Shown: in pieces, positions 28,391-36,564 of the stretch | Layout of the letters: each line of letters opens with the position of its first letter | Position numbering within the stretch: position 1 is the stretch's first letter | Source of the DNA: Akkermansiaceae bacterium | GTDB lineage: Bacteria; Verrucomicrobiota; Verrucomicrobiia; Verrucomicrobiales; Akkermansiaceae | Assembly: GCA_947491475.1 (NCBI GenBank) | Contig: CANLKN010000033.1 | Span: forward strand, 1-36,564 | Direction: 5' to 3' | Length of the DNA: 36,564 nucleotides | Notes under the pieces: model-generated | The model's input: the letters and a program-made list of their open reading frames with translations, nothing else | Databases searched by the model: none | What the model was told of the DNA's origin: nothing | Translations under genes and position numbers: made by a program

Positions 28391-29257
28391 TTACTCGCCG
28401 AGCCCGAAACGGACGAAGCGCGTGACGCTGAGCGTGTCGCCGAGCTCCTTGCCCTTGGCTTCGAGCAACTGGGTGATGGTGACCTTGTCGTCCTTCACGA
28501 AGGGCTGCTCAAGGAAGCAGCTTTCGGCAAAGAACTTGTTGATCTGCCCTTTGAGGATGTTCTCGATGATGTTTTCCGGCTTGCCGCTGTCGGCCAGGCG
28601 GGCGCGGAAGATGTCCCTCTCGGCATCGACGACATCCGCAGGGATGTCATTGCGGGAAAGACCCTTGGGAGCGCAGGCGGCGATGTGCAGCGTGAGATCT
28701 TTGATGAGTTCCTTGAAGGCATCCGTGCCGGCTGTTTCCGCCTTGGTGGTGCCCACTTCAATCAGCACGCCTACCTTGCCCGGAGGATGGATGTAGGAGG
28801 CGATGACTCCGCCGGGGGCGGCATCATAGCGGACGTATTTGCGGAATTGCAGGTTCTCGCCGATTTCGACGACCTTGGCCTTGACGCTTTCCTCGATGCT
28901 GTGCCCGGCGAGGGTGACGGCAAGCGCGGCGGCGTGGTCGGCGGCGTTGGCGGCGGCCAGGGTGTCGGCAATTTGCGCGACGAAGTTTTGGAAGTTCTCG
29001 TTTTTGGAAACGAAGTCGGTCTCGCTGTTCACTTCGAGCAGGATGCCACAGGTGGCGCTGTCATGAATGCGGGCGGTGATGACTCCTTCATTGGCGGCGC
29101 GGTCGGCTTTGGCACCGGCCTTGGCGATGCCGCGCTCACGCAGCAGCTTGATGGCGGCGTCCATATCGCCATTGGTTTCGGTGAGGACTTTCTTGCAGTC
29201 CATCATGCCGGCGTTGGTTTTTTCGCGGAGTTCCTTGACGGTGGCGGCTGAGATCAT
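28391..29257 (-). CDS. tsf: Elongation factor Ts
   Basis: 288-residue nucleotide-exchange factor for EF-Tu. The UBA-like N-terminus and signature ATVKELREKTNAGMMDCKKV are present, followed by DMDAAIKLLRERGIAKAGAK. The core is represented by EVNSETDFVSKNENFQNFV and the dimerisation part by HIAACAPKGLSRNDIPADVV. ATG at 29257 is chosen because MISAATVKELRE aligns with family starts; the longer open frame upstream is spacer. It follows rpsB by 80 bases in the usual rpsB-tsf order. Confidence 0.97.
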   Translation of the reverse strand: MISAATVKELREKTNAGMMDCKKVLTETNGDMDAAIKLLRERGIAKAGAKADRAANEGVITARIHDSATCGILLEVNSETDFVSKNENFQNFVAQIADTLAAANAADHAAALAVTLAGHSIEESVKAKVVEIGENLQFRKYVRYDAAPGGVIASYIHPPGKVGVLIEVGTTKAETAGTDAFKELIKDLTLHIAACAPKGLSRNDIPADVVDAERDIFRARLADSGKPENIIENILKGQINKFFAESCFLEQPFVKDDKVTITQLLEAKGKELGDTLSVTRFVRFGLGE

Positions 29258-29337
29258 GTGTGTGATGAGTGTTCCTGAGTGATGAGATGAAAATGCCGGG
29301 CGGTGCCGGAAGGCAGCCGCCACAGCGGTGAGCAGCA

Positions 29338-30021
29338 TTAATTCTTGCGGGCGGCGACCATCGCATCCACCAGGTTTTGGAGGATGATGCGGATCGAGCG
29401 GATCGCGTCGTCGTTGCCCGGGATAGGGTAATCGATGATGGCTGGGTCGGCATTGGTATCGACCAGAGCGACGATCGGGATTCCGAGGCGGCGGGCTTCG
29501 GCTACGGCGATGGTTTCGCGGGCGGAGTCCACGATCACGACGGCATCGGGTTTGCGCTCCATATCGCGCACGCCGCGGAGGTTGCGCAGGAGTTTTTCGC
29601 GCTCACGACCGAGGGCGGCGAGTTCCTTTTTGGACATGGCCTTGAACTCGGGTTGCTTCTCGATGGTTTCGAGATACTTGAGGCGTTCGATGGATTTGCG
29701 GACGGTGAGACTGTTGGTGAGCATGCCGCCGAGCCAGCGGTGGTTGACGTAGAACTGGCCGGTGGCTTCCGCGGCTTCGCGGATGGCGTCCTGGGCTTGG
29801 CGCTTGCAGCCGACAAAGAGGACTTTTTTGCCCTTGCCGACGGTCTCGCTGAGAAAATCCGCAGCTTTATCGAGCTGCTGGACGGTTTTCTCAAGGTTGA
29901 TGATGTAGATGCCGCCTTTGTCCTTCATGAGGAAGGGCTTCATGCGCGGGTTCCATTTCTTGGTCTGGTGGCCGTAGTGGACGCCGGCGTCCACCATTTC
30001 ATTGATGAGTTCGTTGATCAT
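29338..30021 (-). CDS. rpsB: 30S ribosomal protein S2
   Basis: 227 residues, close to the family size. Motifs: [20 protein letters not shown] near the N-terminus, [59 protein letters not shown], and [20 protein letters not shown] with [20 protein letters not shown]. The coiled-coil insertion lies at [23 protein letters not shown] at 30021 fits the family; the frame upstream to 30162 is leader sequence. The 220-base divergent spacer to kdsD must hold promoters for both, though none is strong by eye. Confidence 0.97.
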   Translation of the reverse strand: MINELINEMVDAGVHYGHQTKKWNPRMKPFLMKDKGGIYIINLEKTVQQLDKAADFLSETVGKGKKVLFVGCKRQAQDAIREAAEATGQFYVNHRWLGGMLTNSLTVRKSIERLKYLETIEKQPEFKAMSKKELAALGREREKLLRNLRGVRDMERKPDAVVIVDSARETIAVAEARRLGIPIVALVDTNADPAIIDYPIPGNDDAIRSIRIILQNLVDAMVAARKN

Positions 30022-30242
30022 AGGATGCTTGGTTTCCCGCCTTGAATCAGGACGGGCGATTCTTGAAGACCTGCCGCATGTGGAATTCCCCGGGATCTTC
30101 GTTGGTGATAGAGCGGCGTGAAAGGGGAGGGGCGGGGTAGGGGATGGGCCGGGACTTGGCAAGGGGAAATTCGACCCCGCCTGAATCTTTTGCGGCCCTC
30201 TCCACGCTTGCCAAGCGGGATGGGTCGCGTTTGTGATGGCGC

Positions 30243-31214
30243 ATGGACCACTTGGCCAAAGCGAGATTTGTGATCGAAACCGAGATTGAAGGCCTCCGGC
30301 GGATGGCCGCCCTGCTCGATGCCCGCTTCGTCGGTGCCGTCAATATCCTCCATGAAACTCTCGACCGCCACGGAAAAGTGGTCGTCGTCGGCGTTGGCAA
30401 GTCGGGAAACATCGGTCTGAAAATCGCCGCCACGCTCAACTCGACGGGGGCCACCGCAGTGGTGCTCGATTCGCAGAACGCGCTGCACGGAGACCTCGGA
30501 TTGCTCTCGGATGGCGATGCGGTGCTGGCGCTTTCGTATTCCGGAGAGACCCGCGAATTGCTCGATTTGCTGCCATTCATCAAACGTTTCGAGGTGAAGG
30601 TGATCTCGCTGACCGGCAACCCGCAATCCACGCTCGCGCGGCTCAGCGAGGTGACTCTGGATACCTCGGTGGAGCGCGAGGCCTGCCCGCTCAATTTGGC
30701 TCCCACATCTTCGTCCACCGCGATGCTGGCGATGGGCGATGCGCTGGCGATGGTCCTGCTGGAGGCGCGCGGATTCACCGAACAGGATTTCGCACGGTTT
30801 CATCCGGGCGGTTCTCTGGGAAGGGCTCTGCTCACACGTGTTTCGGACATCATGCGCACGGATCAGGCGTTGCCGACGGTGCTTGAGGATGCGGATGTGT
30901 ATGCCGCGCTGGATGCGATGAACCGCGCCCGTGCCGGCGCTTGTGTGATTGTCGATCCCGGCGGCGGACTTGCCGGCATCTTTACCCACGGTGATTTTGC
31001 CCGCAGTTTCCGTCTCGATCCACTTCTGGGAAACAAACCGGTGGCTTCGCTGATGACTCGCAAGCCGATCACGGTGTCCTCGGATGCCCTCGCCGTCGAG
31101 GTGCTGCGCACCATCGGCCGGAACCGCATCGACGACATCGTCGTGCTCGATGCCGGGGGCAAACCGGTCGGCCTGATCGACACCCAAGACCTGGCGCGCC
31201 TCAAAATCGTCTGA
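30243..31214 (+). CDS. kdsD: Arabinose-5-phosphate isomerase (KpsF/GutQ family)
   Basis: 323-residue cytosolic enzyme converting ribulose-5-phosphate to arabinose-5-phosphate, the first step toward Kdo for lipopolysaccharide. The N-terminal SIS domain has [40 protein letters not shown] and [12 protein letters not shown]. The linker [20 protein letters not shown] and [12 protein letters not shown] are family signatures, followed by two CBS domains (about 205-323). It implies a Gram-negative envelope. It is divergent from rpsB and convergent with acpP across a shared terminator. Confidence 0.95.
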   Translation: MDHLAKARFVIETEIEGLRRMAALLDARFVGAVNILHETLDRHGKVVVVGVGKSGNIGLKIAATLNSTGATAVVLDSQNALHGDLGLLSDGDAVLALSYSGETRELLDLLPFIKRFEVKVISLTGNPQSTLARLSEVTLDTSVEREACPLNLAPTSSSTAMLAMGDALAMVLLEARGFTEQDFARFHPGGSLGRALLTRVSDIMRTDQALPTVLEDADVYAALDAMNRARAGACVIVDPGGGLAGIFTHGDFARSFRLDPLLGNKPVASLMTRKPITVSSDALAVEVLRTIGRNRIDDIVVLDAGGKPVGLIDTQDLARLKIV

Positions 31215-31227
31215 AGCGGACATGAAA

Positions 31228-31258
31228 AAAGGCGGGCTCCACAAGGGAGTCCGCCTTT
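31228..31258. terminator. Shared terminator between kdsD and acpP
   Basis: Ten-pair stem GGCGGGCTCC/GGAGTCCGCC (one G-T pair), extended by A/T pairs, with loop ACAAG. A-run before and T-run after suit both convergent genes. Confidence 0.85.
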
Positions 31259-31285
31259 CTGTGTAAAGGTCTTTCGGCCAGTGAA

Positions 31286-31528
31286 TCAGCCCTGTTGGCT
31301 GGTGATGTAGGTGATCACGTCACCCACAGCTTGGAGCTTTTCGGCTTCTTCATCGGGGACTTCGATGTCGAATTCCTCTTCGAAGGCCATGACGAGTTCG
31401 ACGGTGTCGAGCGAGTCGGCGCCGAGATCTTCGACGAATTTGGCTTCAATGGTCACTTGGTCGGCGTTGACGCCGAGTTGGTCAACGATGATGTCCTTAA
31501 CACGGTCTTCGATGCTTTTATCTGACAT
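31286..31528 (-). CDS. acpP: Acyl carrier protein
   Basis: 80-residue acidic four-helix carrier for fatty acid synthesis. The phosphopantetheine Ser lies in [20 protein letters not shown], the universal DSL motif. The frame opens three codons earlier, but [15 protein letters not shown] matches typical starts. It stands alone, with no fab genes beside it in the window. Confidence 0.97.
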   Translation of the reverse strand: MSDKSIEDRVKDIIVDQLGVNADQVTIEAKFVEDLGADSLDTVELVMAFEEEFDIEVPDEEAEKLQAVGDVITYITSQQG

Positions 31529-31649
31529 GAGTTGCAATGGTTGGTGGTTGGCGTTGGAGGTGCTTAACGGGTGCGGGGCGGACTTTGCAACCCCGAAAAA
31601 TAAACAAAAGCGGAAAAGCGGTGCGTGGCGAAATTTCCGGGCGTGTGGC

Positions 31650-32462
31650 TCAGGTCGCGCTGTCGTCGGCAGTGGCCATCAGCGGGGCATATTCAAGGAT
31701 TTCACCGCTGAAATTCGAGCGGATTCGCTGAATCAGCTGCTCGGCCAGTTCGCCATCTTCTTTTTTGAACCCCCCGTAGGTGAGGCCGTCGATGCGGATG
31801 CGGCCTTTGCCGGATGCTCCGTCGTAATCGATAAATGCCAGCCCCTTGGTCTCCCACTTGCGCAGGTCCAGCGTTTTGAAGTCCGCGTAGGGAATCTTGC
31901 GGCCCTGCTGGGTGGTGACGCCTTCGGCATCCGCGCGGATCGAGCGGCCAAGTGTGCGCAGCAAGAAAAACAGGACAATTGCCGTGAGCACCATGCAAAC
32001 CCACACGCCATACCACTGTTCGCGGATCTTGCGGGCATCGTAGGGCTCCTCGACGGGACTGGCGGGCAATCCATGCTCACCTGAATATTCCAACCACAGG
32101 TTTTTCCACTGCAACGGCTTCATCCGCTCGTAGTCATGGAGGATCTCAGGCCATGGCATCGGCAGCTTCAGGTCGGAGGGCAGCACCGAGGTGTCCTTGG
32201 GGAAAGTCACTTTCTGCTGTGCGGCGAATGCCTTCCATGCCTCCGGGGTGAGCGCACCCTCGCTATTTTTGCGTGAAAACTCGCCGCTCGCACTTTCGAA
32301 GGTTTGGTGCAGATAAAAAACCAGGTTTTTTTTCAGATAGCCGGTGGATGCGTCTAGGTAAAACCATACGGAGAAGCCTCCGAACATCACCAGCATCACC
32401 ATCGCTCGAAAAAGAAACCATGGAGTAGGCTTGCAAACAATCGTATCGGGCGCGTTCGTCAT
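31650..32462 (-). CDS. Membrane protein of unknown function
   Basis: 270 residues, no family recognised. Two membrane helices are visible: [20 protein letters not shown] (about 20-38) and [20 protein letters not shown] (about 155-173). The stretch between them is probably extracytoplasmic and begins with a charged helix (ENPUT not found; [20 protein letters not shown] seen). After the second helix is a beta-rich cytoplasmic domain ([40 protein letters not shown]) resembling small PH-like membrane-associated domains. ATG at 32462 gives [10 protein letters not shown]; 12 extra upstream codons are possible. It diverges from fbaA. Confidence 0.7.
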   Translation of the reverse strand: MTNAPDTIVCKPTPWFLFRAMVMLVMFGGFSVWFYLDASTGYLKKNLVFYLHQTFESASGEFSRKNSEGALTPEAWKAFAAQQKVTFPKDTSVLPSDLKLPMPWPEILHDYERMKPLQWKNLWLEYSGEHGLPASPVEEPYDARKIREQWYGVWVCMVLTAIVLFFLLRTLGRSIRADAEGVTTQQGRKIPYADFKTLDLRKWETKGLAFIDYDGASGKGRIRIDGLTYGGFKKEDGELAEQLIQRIRSNFSGEILEYAPLMATADDSAT

Positions 32463-32584
32463 CGCGGCAAACCATGGCCATCGGGTCGCGATTTGCAAGC
32501 CAAAGCAACAGCCATGAAAATCACCGGTTTTTTCACGGATTACGTCTTGTCGGATGTCGCGGGTGCGTTTATCTGAAGTACGTT

Positions 32585-33616
32585 ATGCCAATCGCAACCC
32601 CCGCGCAATACCGCGCCATGTTGGACGCCGCCCAGAAGGGTGGCTATGCCTATCCCGCCATCAACGTCACCTCAATCATCTCCATCAACGGTGCTTTGCG
32701 CGCCTTTGCCGAGGCCAAGTCCGACGGGATCATTCAAATCTCCACCGGTGGCGGCGAATTCGCCTCCGGCACCGCAGTCAAAGACGCGGCCTTCGGTGCG
32801 ATCGTGCTCGCCGAGGCATGCCATATCCTTGCGGAAAAATACAACGTGCTCATCGCCCTCCACACCGACCACTGCCACCCCGCCAAGGTCGAGGGGTTTC
32901 TCAAGCCGCTCCTCGAAGCCTCCCGCAAGCGCATCGCCGACGGCAAGGGACCGCTTTTCCAATCCCACATGTTCGACGGCTCGGTGGTGCCCCTCGCGGA
33001 AAACCTCGAAATCTCCAAGCAACTCCTCAAGGAGTGCGCCGAACTCGGAATCATCCTTGAAGTCGAGGCCGGCTGCGTCGGCGGCGAGGAAGACGGCCAC
33101 GATACCTCCGGCCTGCCGATCGAGAAACTCTACACCACTCCCGAAGACATGCTGGAAGTCTATGAAGCCCTCCAACCGATCGGCCGCTTCCTTTTCGCCG
33201 CCACCTTCGGCAATGTCCACGGCTCCTACAAACCCGGCGCAGTGAAACTCAAGCCATCCATCCTGCGCGACGGACAAAAGGCCGTCATGGAAAAACACGG
33301 CGTGACTGCGGAAATGGACCTCGTTTTCCACGGCGGCTCCGGCACCTCCGAGAGCGACCTCCGCGAGACCCTCGACTACGGCGTGGTGAAAATGAACATC
33401 GATACCGATACCCAATACGCCTTCACTCGCCCGATCGTCACCCACATGTGCCAGAACATCGAGGGCGTGCTCAAGATCGATGGCGAAGTCGGCGACAAGA
33501 AGAACTACGACCCGCGTTCCTATCTCAAGAAGGCCGAGATCGGTCTTTGCGAGCGCATGAAAACCGCCTGCGACGACCTGCTCTCCACCGGCAAGACGAT
33601 CTTCGGCACGGTTTGA
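32585..33616 (+). CDS. fbaA: Class II fructose-bisphosphate aldolase
   Basis: 343-residue zinc enzyme of glycolysis and gluconeogenesis, cleaving fructose-1,6-bisphosphate to dihydroxyacetone phosphate and glyceraldehyde-3-phosphate. Class IIA features: YAYPAINVTSIISINGALRA, IQISTGGGEFASGTAVKDAA, the zinc site in IALHTDHCHPAKVEGFL, the EVEAGCVGGEEDGHDTSGLP segment, NVHGSYKPG, VFHGGSGTSESDLRETLDYG and VKMNIDTDTQYAFTRPI. ATG at 32585 gives MPIATPAQYRAML; the longer frame is promoter region. A strong terminator follows at 33651-33680. Confidence 0.97.
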   Translation: MPIATPAQYRAMLDAAQKGGYAYPAINVTSIISINGALRAFAEAKSDGIIQISTGGGEFASGTAVKDAAFGAIVLAEACHILAEKYNVLIALHTDHCHPAKVEGFLKPLLEASRKRIADGKGPLFQSHMFDGSVVPLAENLEISKQLLKECAELGIILEVEAGCVGGEEDGHDTSGLPIEKLYTTPEDMLEVYEALQPIGRFLFAATFGNVHGSYKPGAVKLKPSILRDGQKAVMEKHGVTAEMDLVFHGGSGTSESDLRETLDYGVVKMNIDTDTQYAFTRPIVTHMCQNIEGVLKIDGEVGDKKNYDPRSYLKKAEIGLCERMKTACDDLLSTGKTIFGTV

Positions 33617-33650
33617 TCCGGAGCGACGACTTCAGTCCGCTTCTTCCTCT

Positions 33651-33680
33651 AAAAGCGGAGCCGCGAGGCTCCGCTTTTTT
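33651..33680 (+). terminator. Terminator after fbaA
   Basis: Perfect 12-pair stem AAAAGCGGAGCC/GGCTCCGCTTTT with tetraloop GCGA, ending in a run of six T. Confidence 0.95.
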
Positions 33681-34043
33681 CGTCGCGGGTATCATCCTGC
33701 AGTGGTCCGCCAAGCAGATTGTATATGATTCAGAAAGCCCTTGGAATGACGATTGATGATTGACGATTTTTGATTGTTGATTTGACGGAACGGCCTCCCG
33801 GCATCCAAGCGGGTCGTGACGGGAAGATCACTTTCGGACCACCATGATGGGGAATCGCCGCCAGAGCGCGCAAAAGCACCCGCTCATAATGTAAGAGCGC
33901 TTGTTCATCGCGGACTCTTTGCGGTTTATCCGCAACGGGTCTGCACGCCCCATGCAAGGAAGAAATCACCGCCCGCCACGCGATTTTTCCGCCAGAATCC
34001 CCTCACAGACGAAGGCTTCGTTCCTCAGCCTTCGCGGCACCCT
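33681..34043. other. Gene-free stretch with GATTGA-rich patch
   Basis: No supported gene on either strand. At about 33746-33788 an AT-rich patch repeats variants of GATTGA/GATTGTTGATT, unlike the GC-rich surroundings. The rest is featureless to the eye. Short open frames lack start signals and recognisable motifs. Confidence 0.5.
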
Positions 34044-34598
34044 TTATTGTTCAGCCTCTGGTTTTATGCGAGTCAGCCATGGTGAAACGGGTTTTCCGGC
34101 CTCTGTCGTATAGGCAGTAACTCCACCCCTGCTCAACGATCCGGAGGCGCTCTTCGCGGCATCGCCGACAGTGTCCCAGAACCAATCACCAGAGAACTGC
34201 CCCAAAGTAGCAGTATCGGCACTCAAACGATTGATGTCCGCAGCCAGACGAGCATCGCCAAGCATCCCAGCAACAAGAACCGCGAATGCCCTCCGCTCCG
34301 GCTTCTCTTCCAACATCATCTTGCGTAAAGCCGGGATTGGGTCATCTGGCAACTGTATCAACGAGATAGCCGTGGCAAGCTGTCTATCACCATCATGGTG
34401 TGATCCGCCCGTGTAATTCTCTTCTATTACTTCGGTTGCTGTGACCTTTCCGTCACCCTTGCGCAACTTATCCCAAACAGCCTGCCGCTGACCACGAAAC
34501 GCTTCCTCCCACATCTCCGGCGGAACGGCCGCATCTTCGGCCTGCGCCTGTGGGAACGCCGCCGAGGCAGTCAATGCGAGGATGATGATCGTCTTCAT
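34044..34598 (-). CDS. Secreted protein of unknown function
   Basis: 184 residues. The signal peptide MKTIIILALTASAAFPQAQA is followed by a small mostly helical protein. KLRKGDGKVTATEVIEENY looks like a decayed EF-hand loop (Asp, Gly, Val and Glu in place, first ligands missing). DPIPALRKMMLEEKPERRAF and VLVAGMLGDARLAADI resemble a HEAT-like helical pair. No family is recognised. Base composition is less GC-rich than the conserved genes, as in the next gene upstream on the same strand, so the pair may have a different history. Confidence 0.65.
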   Translation of the reverse strand: MKTIIILALTASAAFPQAQAEDAAVPPEMWEEAFRGQRQAVWDKLRKGDGKVTATEVIEENYTGGSHHDGDRQLATAISLIQLPDDPIPALRKMMLEEKPERRAFAVLVAGMLGDARLAADINRLSADTATLGQFSGDWFWDTVGDAAKSASGSLSRGGVTAYTTEAGKPVSPWLTRIKPEAEQ

Positions 34599-34667
34599 TT
34601 ATAGCAGAACGTTAAATGTGCGCCCACCGGCGCGACTGAGAAGGAGGTTGAAAAGTGATTAAAGAGC

Positions 34668-35558
34668 TTATGGCCCGTTGGTGCGCGACGCCTTGTTCGC
34701 TTTCTGCGTTTTGACGGGCCAAGACTTGTCGCCATTTATATATGAAGACATGGCACCATTCAGTGATTCCACCGAAATCCTTCCGTTAGTTGCGCTTTCT
34801 GCGAGAGGGGCGACTTCCGAAAAATTGTGCGCGAGCGCCTTAATAAAGTCGCAGTTTGCGGCGATCGTAGGCTTAGACGGTGAGTTGACCTTGGAATGTC
34901 TCGTCAACAGCAGGGTTGTAGAGATGAGGCCACCCAGATCTCGAACATTCACATCACCGTTCGGATCCGCAATCTTAATACCCTCCACAAAAGCGATCGA
35001 GTCGAAATTATCTGCCTCAGGGTCCATTGGCGGATAGATCACGGGAAGGATTGGTGGCTCGTTGGACACGCCTTTGCCGCCTTCGGCTGCCTTGGGGTTC
35101 GGATCTGGCGGCTCCACACCTTCAGGCCGGGGAGGTCGCCCGGACATCTTGCGAGCCAAATCATCAACCTCCCGCGGAGTCCCTAGATTCGCAAGCACGA
35201 AATCTCGGCCTAGAGGTGCTTGAACCACCGGCGCGCTGGCAATACTTCCTTCGATAATGATCGCAAGACGATCTTTACCATAGAGCATTCTCTCCGTTGC
35301 TTCTTTGAGCTTTCTCGCGCCGTCGTCGGTCAGCTCTACATAAAAAGCGTTATCCAACCCATAATTTGGAACCGCACGCTTCACATCCGCATCAGATAGA
35401 AGTGACGCCTTCTCAACGAAAAGCACTTGGGCTCCTGCTTCGTATTTCATTTGCTCCGTGTTCTCTGACGCTTTGTCCGCCACTTTGGAGACGCGTAGGG
35501 TGCCCCCACAGCAAAGGTTCACTGCGGTAGAGAAGATGATGAAGGGCAAGATTTTCAT
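34668..35558 (-). CDS. Secreted protein with SecD P1-head-like domain
   Basis: 296 residues. The N-terminus MKILPFIIFSTAVNLCCGGT is a signal peptide, possibly a lipoprotein signal given the CC. The first half, FYVELTDDGARKLKEATERM, then RLAIIIEGSIASAPVVQAPL and LGTPREVDDLARKM, resembles the P1 head of SecD, where L-T-x-x-G-A/x-x-L and the I-x-x-G-x-V-x-S-A-P-V motif are conserved. No SecD membrane helices follow. Instead there is a Pro-rich linker (PPRPEGVEPPDPNPKAAEGG) and an unknown C-terminal half. It may be a stand-alone periplasmic or cell-surface relative of the SecD head. Function unknown. AT content is higher than in neighbouring conserved genes. Confidence 0.7.
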   Translation of the reverse strand: MKILPFIIFSTAVNLCCGGTLRVSKVADKASENTEQMKYEAGAQVLFVEKASLLSDADVKRAVPNYGLDNAFYVELTDDGARKLKEATERMLYGKDRLAIIIEGSIASAPVVQAPLGRDFVLANLGTPREVDDLARKMSGRPPRPEGVEPPDPNPKAAEGGKGVSNEPPILPVIYPPMDPEADNFDSIAFVEGIKIADPNGDVNVRDLGGLISTTLLLTRHSKVNSPSKPTIAANCDFIKALAHNFSEVAPLAESATNGRISVESLNGAMSSYINGDKSWPVKTQKANKASRTNGP

Positions 35559-35580
35559 TTTCAGCGAACATTGTTAATAA

Positions 35581-35592
35581 GCCGCGCGCGGC
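35581..35592. repeat. Perfect 12-bp palindrome
   Basis: GCCGCGCGCGGC, directly upstream of the SecD-head-like gene (start 35558). It could be a protein-binding site. It is near a second palindrome at 35600. Confidence 0.8.
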
Positions 35593-35599
35593 ATTTGTC

Positions 35600-35627
35600 C
35601 CGGATACATCGCGCGCGGTGTATCCGG
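35600..35627. repeat. Inverted repeat hairpin with 9-bp arms
   Basis: CCGGATACA and TGTATCCGG are perfectly complementary and enclose a ten-base GC-rich loop. No T-run follows, so it is not an obvious terminator. It lies about 40 bases upstream of the SecD-head-like gene. Confidence 0.85.
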
Positions 35628-35668
35628 TGCAGATACGGCACGGAAGGCTGCTTCTCCGGGAATTCCGT

Positions 35669-35696
35669 TCATGGGGCGGTTTTTAGACCGCCATGA
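35669..35696. repeat. Interrupted palindrome
   Basis: TCAT-GG-GGCGGT-TTTTAG-ACCGCC-ATGA: a six-pair stem extended by four more pairs after a two-base bulge. This is the third inverted repeat in 120 bases. No coding role is seen. Confidence 0.7.
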
Positions 35697-35808
35697 AGGA
35701 GCTGCCAAGCAGGAACGCGGAGCGGTTGTGGGATGGGTATTTTCGGATCGGGGAAGAAAGGGATGACTTGGGCCGCCTGCGCCAGGTCTTTGGATCACAT
35801 GCGGTGGC

Positions 35809-35988
35809 TCAGGCCATCCGGTCGAAACGGATGAGGACGTTTCCGAAGTCCATGGCGCGCTCGCCGGGGACGAGGAAGGCGGGTTCGATGGAGTAGAGGC
35901 AGCCGTAGCCGAGGCGGAGCACTCCGCTGTCGAACAGGATGGCGAGATGCTTGGAAATGCTGGTGGGAGTCCTTTGTGCCTTGGCGGT
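35809..35988 (-). pseudogene. C-terminal remnant of a helix-turn-helix regulator
   Basis: A 59-codon minus-strand frame without a start codon, closed upstream by a stop at 35989-35991. It reads PTSISKHLAILFDSGVLRLG then CLYSIEPAF and PGERAMDFGNVLIRFD. This matches the recognition helix, wing and tail of ArsR-like winged-helix proteins, which often end with a D-F-G/x-x-L-L/I-R-F motif. The N-terminal half is missing and the helicase gene begins just beyond. It is probably a truncated relic. Confidence 0.55.
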
Positions 35989-36019
35989 TCAATCTTCTTC
36001 CTCCAAGTTCGTGCCGCGC

Positions 36020-36564
36020 ATGGCCCGTCATTACACCCTTCACCGTCCGTCCCACAGCACCGCCTCCGGCATCGATTACAAGGCGGCGCTCAACGAGGAG
36101 CAATACGCGGCGGTCTCCTCTCCGCCCGGCCGCGCGCTGGTCATTGCCGGAGCCGGTTCCGGCAAAACGCGCACCCTGACCTACCGTGTGGCGTGGCTGC
36201 TCGACCATGGGATCGACGCCCGCGAGGTGCTGCTGCTCACCTTCACCAACAAGGCCGCGCGCGAAATGACCGAGCGCGTCCGCGAACTGGTCCCGCACGA
36301 CACCTCCGCGCTGTGGGCCGGCACCTTCCACTCGATCGGTTCGCGCATCCTGCGCCGCCACGCCGAGGATCTCGGCTACACCCGCTCGTTTTCCATCATG
36401 GATCGTGATGACCAGAAATCGATGATCTCGGCGGTGATCGCAAAATGCGACATCGACACCAAACAGCGCCGTTTTCCAAAACCCGATGTGCTCGCCTCGA
36501 TGTTCAGTCTGGTGGAAAACACCGGCGCATCACTCGAAGAGGTGATCGCCGCGCGCCATGATCG
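36020..36564 (+). CDS. UvrD/PcrA-type superfamily 1 DNA helicase (3' end outside window)
   Basis: The reading frame is open from ATG 36020 to the window end (181 codons). KAALNEEQYAAVSSPPGRAL is the Q-motif, VIAGAGSGKTRTLTYRVAWL the Walker A motif I, and LLLTFTNKAAREMTERVREL motif Ia. WAGTFHSIGSRILRRHAEDL is the following conserved segment of UvrD/PcrA/Rep helicases. It would unwind DNA 3' to 5' in repair or replication restart. GTG at 36011 is an alternative start three codons earlier. The start lies about 30 bases from the regulator remnant on the other strand. Motifs II-VI are outside the window. Confidence 0.93.
   Translation, partial: MARHYTLHRPSHSTASGIDYKAALNEEQYAAVSSPPGRALVIAGAGSGKTRTLTYRVAWLLDHGIDAREVLLLTFTNKAAREMTERVRELVPHDTSALWAGTFHSIGSRILRRHAEDLGYTRSFSIMDRDDQKSMISAVIAKCDIDTKQRRFPKPDVLASMFSLVENTGASLEEVIAARHD

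Noticed and set aside
28202-29251. 349-codon plus-strand open frame opposite tsf
   Set aside because: Antisense to elongation factor Ts; no start signal or domain.
35693-35896. Plus-strand frame starting MKELPSRNAERLW
   Set aside because: It overlaps the regulator remnant on the other strand, begins in a palindrome and resembles no family.

Overview
The window looks like a chromosomal segment of a Verrucomicrobiota bacterium, probably Verrucomicrobiales. This is inferred from GC-rich codon use, weak Shine-Dalgarno sites, many secreted proteins of unknown function, a GH106-type rhamnosidase and the overall gene mix. No 16S rRNA gene is present, so the placement is not proven.

Layout: 1-1072 is a mobile scar, made of the 3' part of an IS4-type transposase abutting what looks like the last two domains of a group II intron on the minus strand. 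1407-4066 (minus) holds a secreted GH106-like glycosidase and a DUF2452 protein. 4124-8422 holds tex (plus) and a secreted TPR protein (minus). Between them sits a 1.25-kb cassette: a minus-strand run of four overlapping small genes (unknown protein, nucleotidyltransferase, small helical protein, truncated HIRAN-family fragment). The cassette is bounded by two 39-bp copies of the tex 3' end. A tRNA-Glu, its terminator and panB follow (8762-9665).

9787-16243 is a five-gene sugar-catabolic operon: DeoR regulator, class I aldolase, D-lyxose-type isomerase, PfkB kinase, and an FAD/Fe-S 2-hydroxyacid dehydrogenase. It encodes most of an isomerise-phosphorylate-cleave-oxidise route whose substrate is not known. 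16397-19565 is a metal-uptake operon: a DtxR-FeoA regulator behind a DtxR-like box, then FeoB split into separate GTPase and membrane genes. 19593-24301 carries a release-factor-like protein and the tetrapyrrole operon ccsA-like/hemA/hemC/cobA-hemD. infC (24585-25304) appears to start with ATC behind a perfect GGAGG and carries a long acidic tail.

25392-28272 (minus) is a three-gene operon of exported proteins: anchored unknown, YdjY domain, and prenyltransferase/squalene-cyclase-like repeats. 28391-30021 (minus) is rpsB-tsf. kdsD, acpP, a membrane protein and fbaA follow to 33616. The last 3 kb holds two secreted proteins of unknown role (one resembling the SecD P1 head), a palindrome-rich spacer, a regulator remnant, and the start of a UvrD/PcrA helicase that runs off the window.

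The most unusual items are the nucleotidyltransferase cassette between tex-end repeats, the orphan sugar operon, the ATC-started infC and the split FeoB system.
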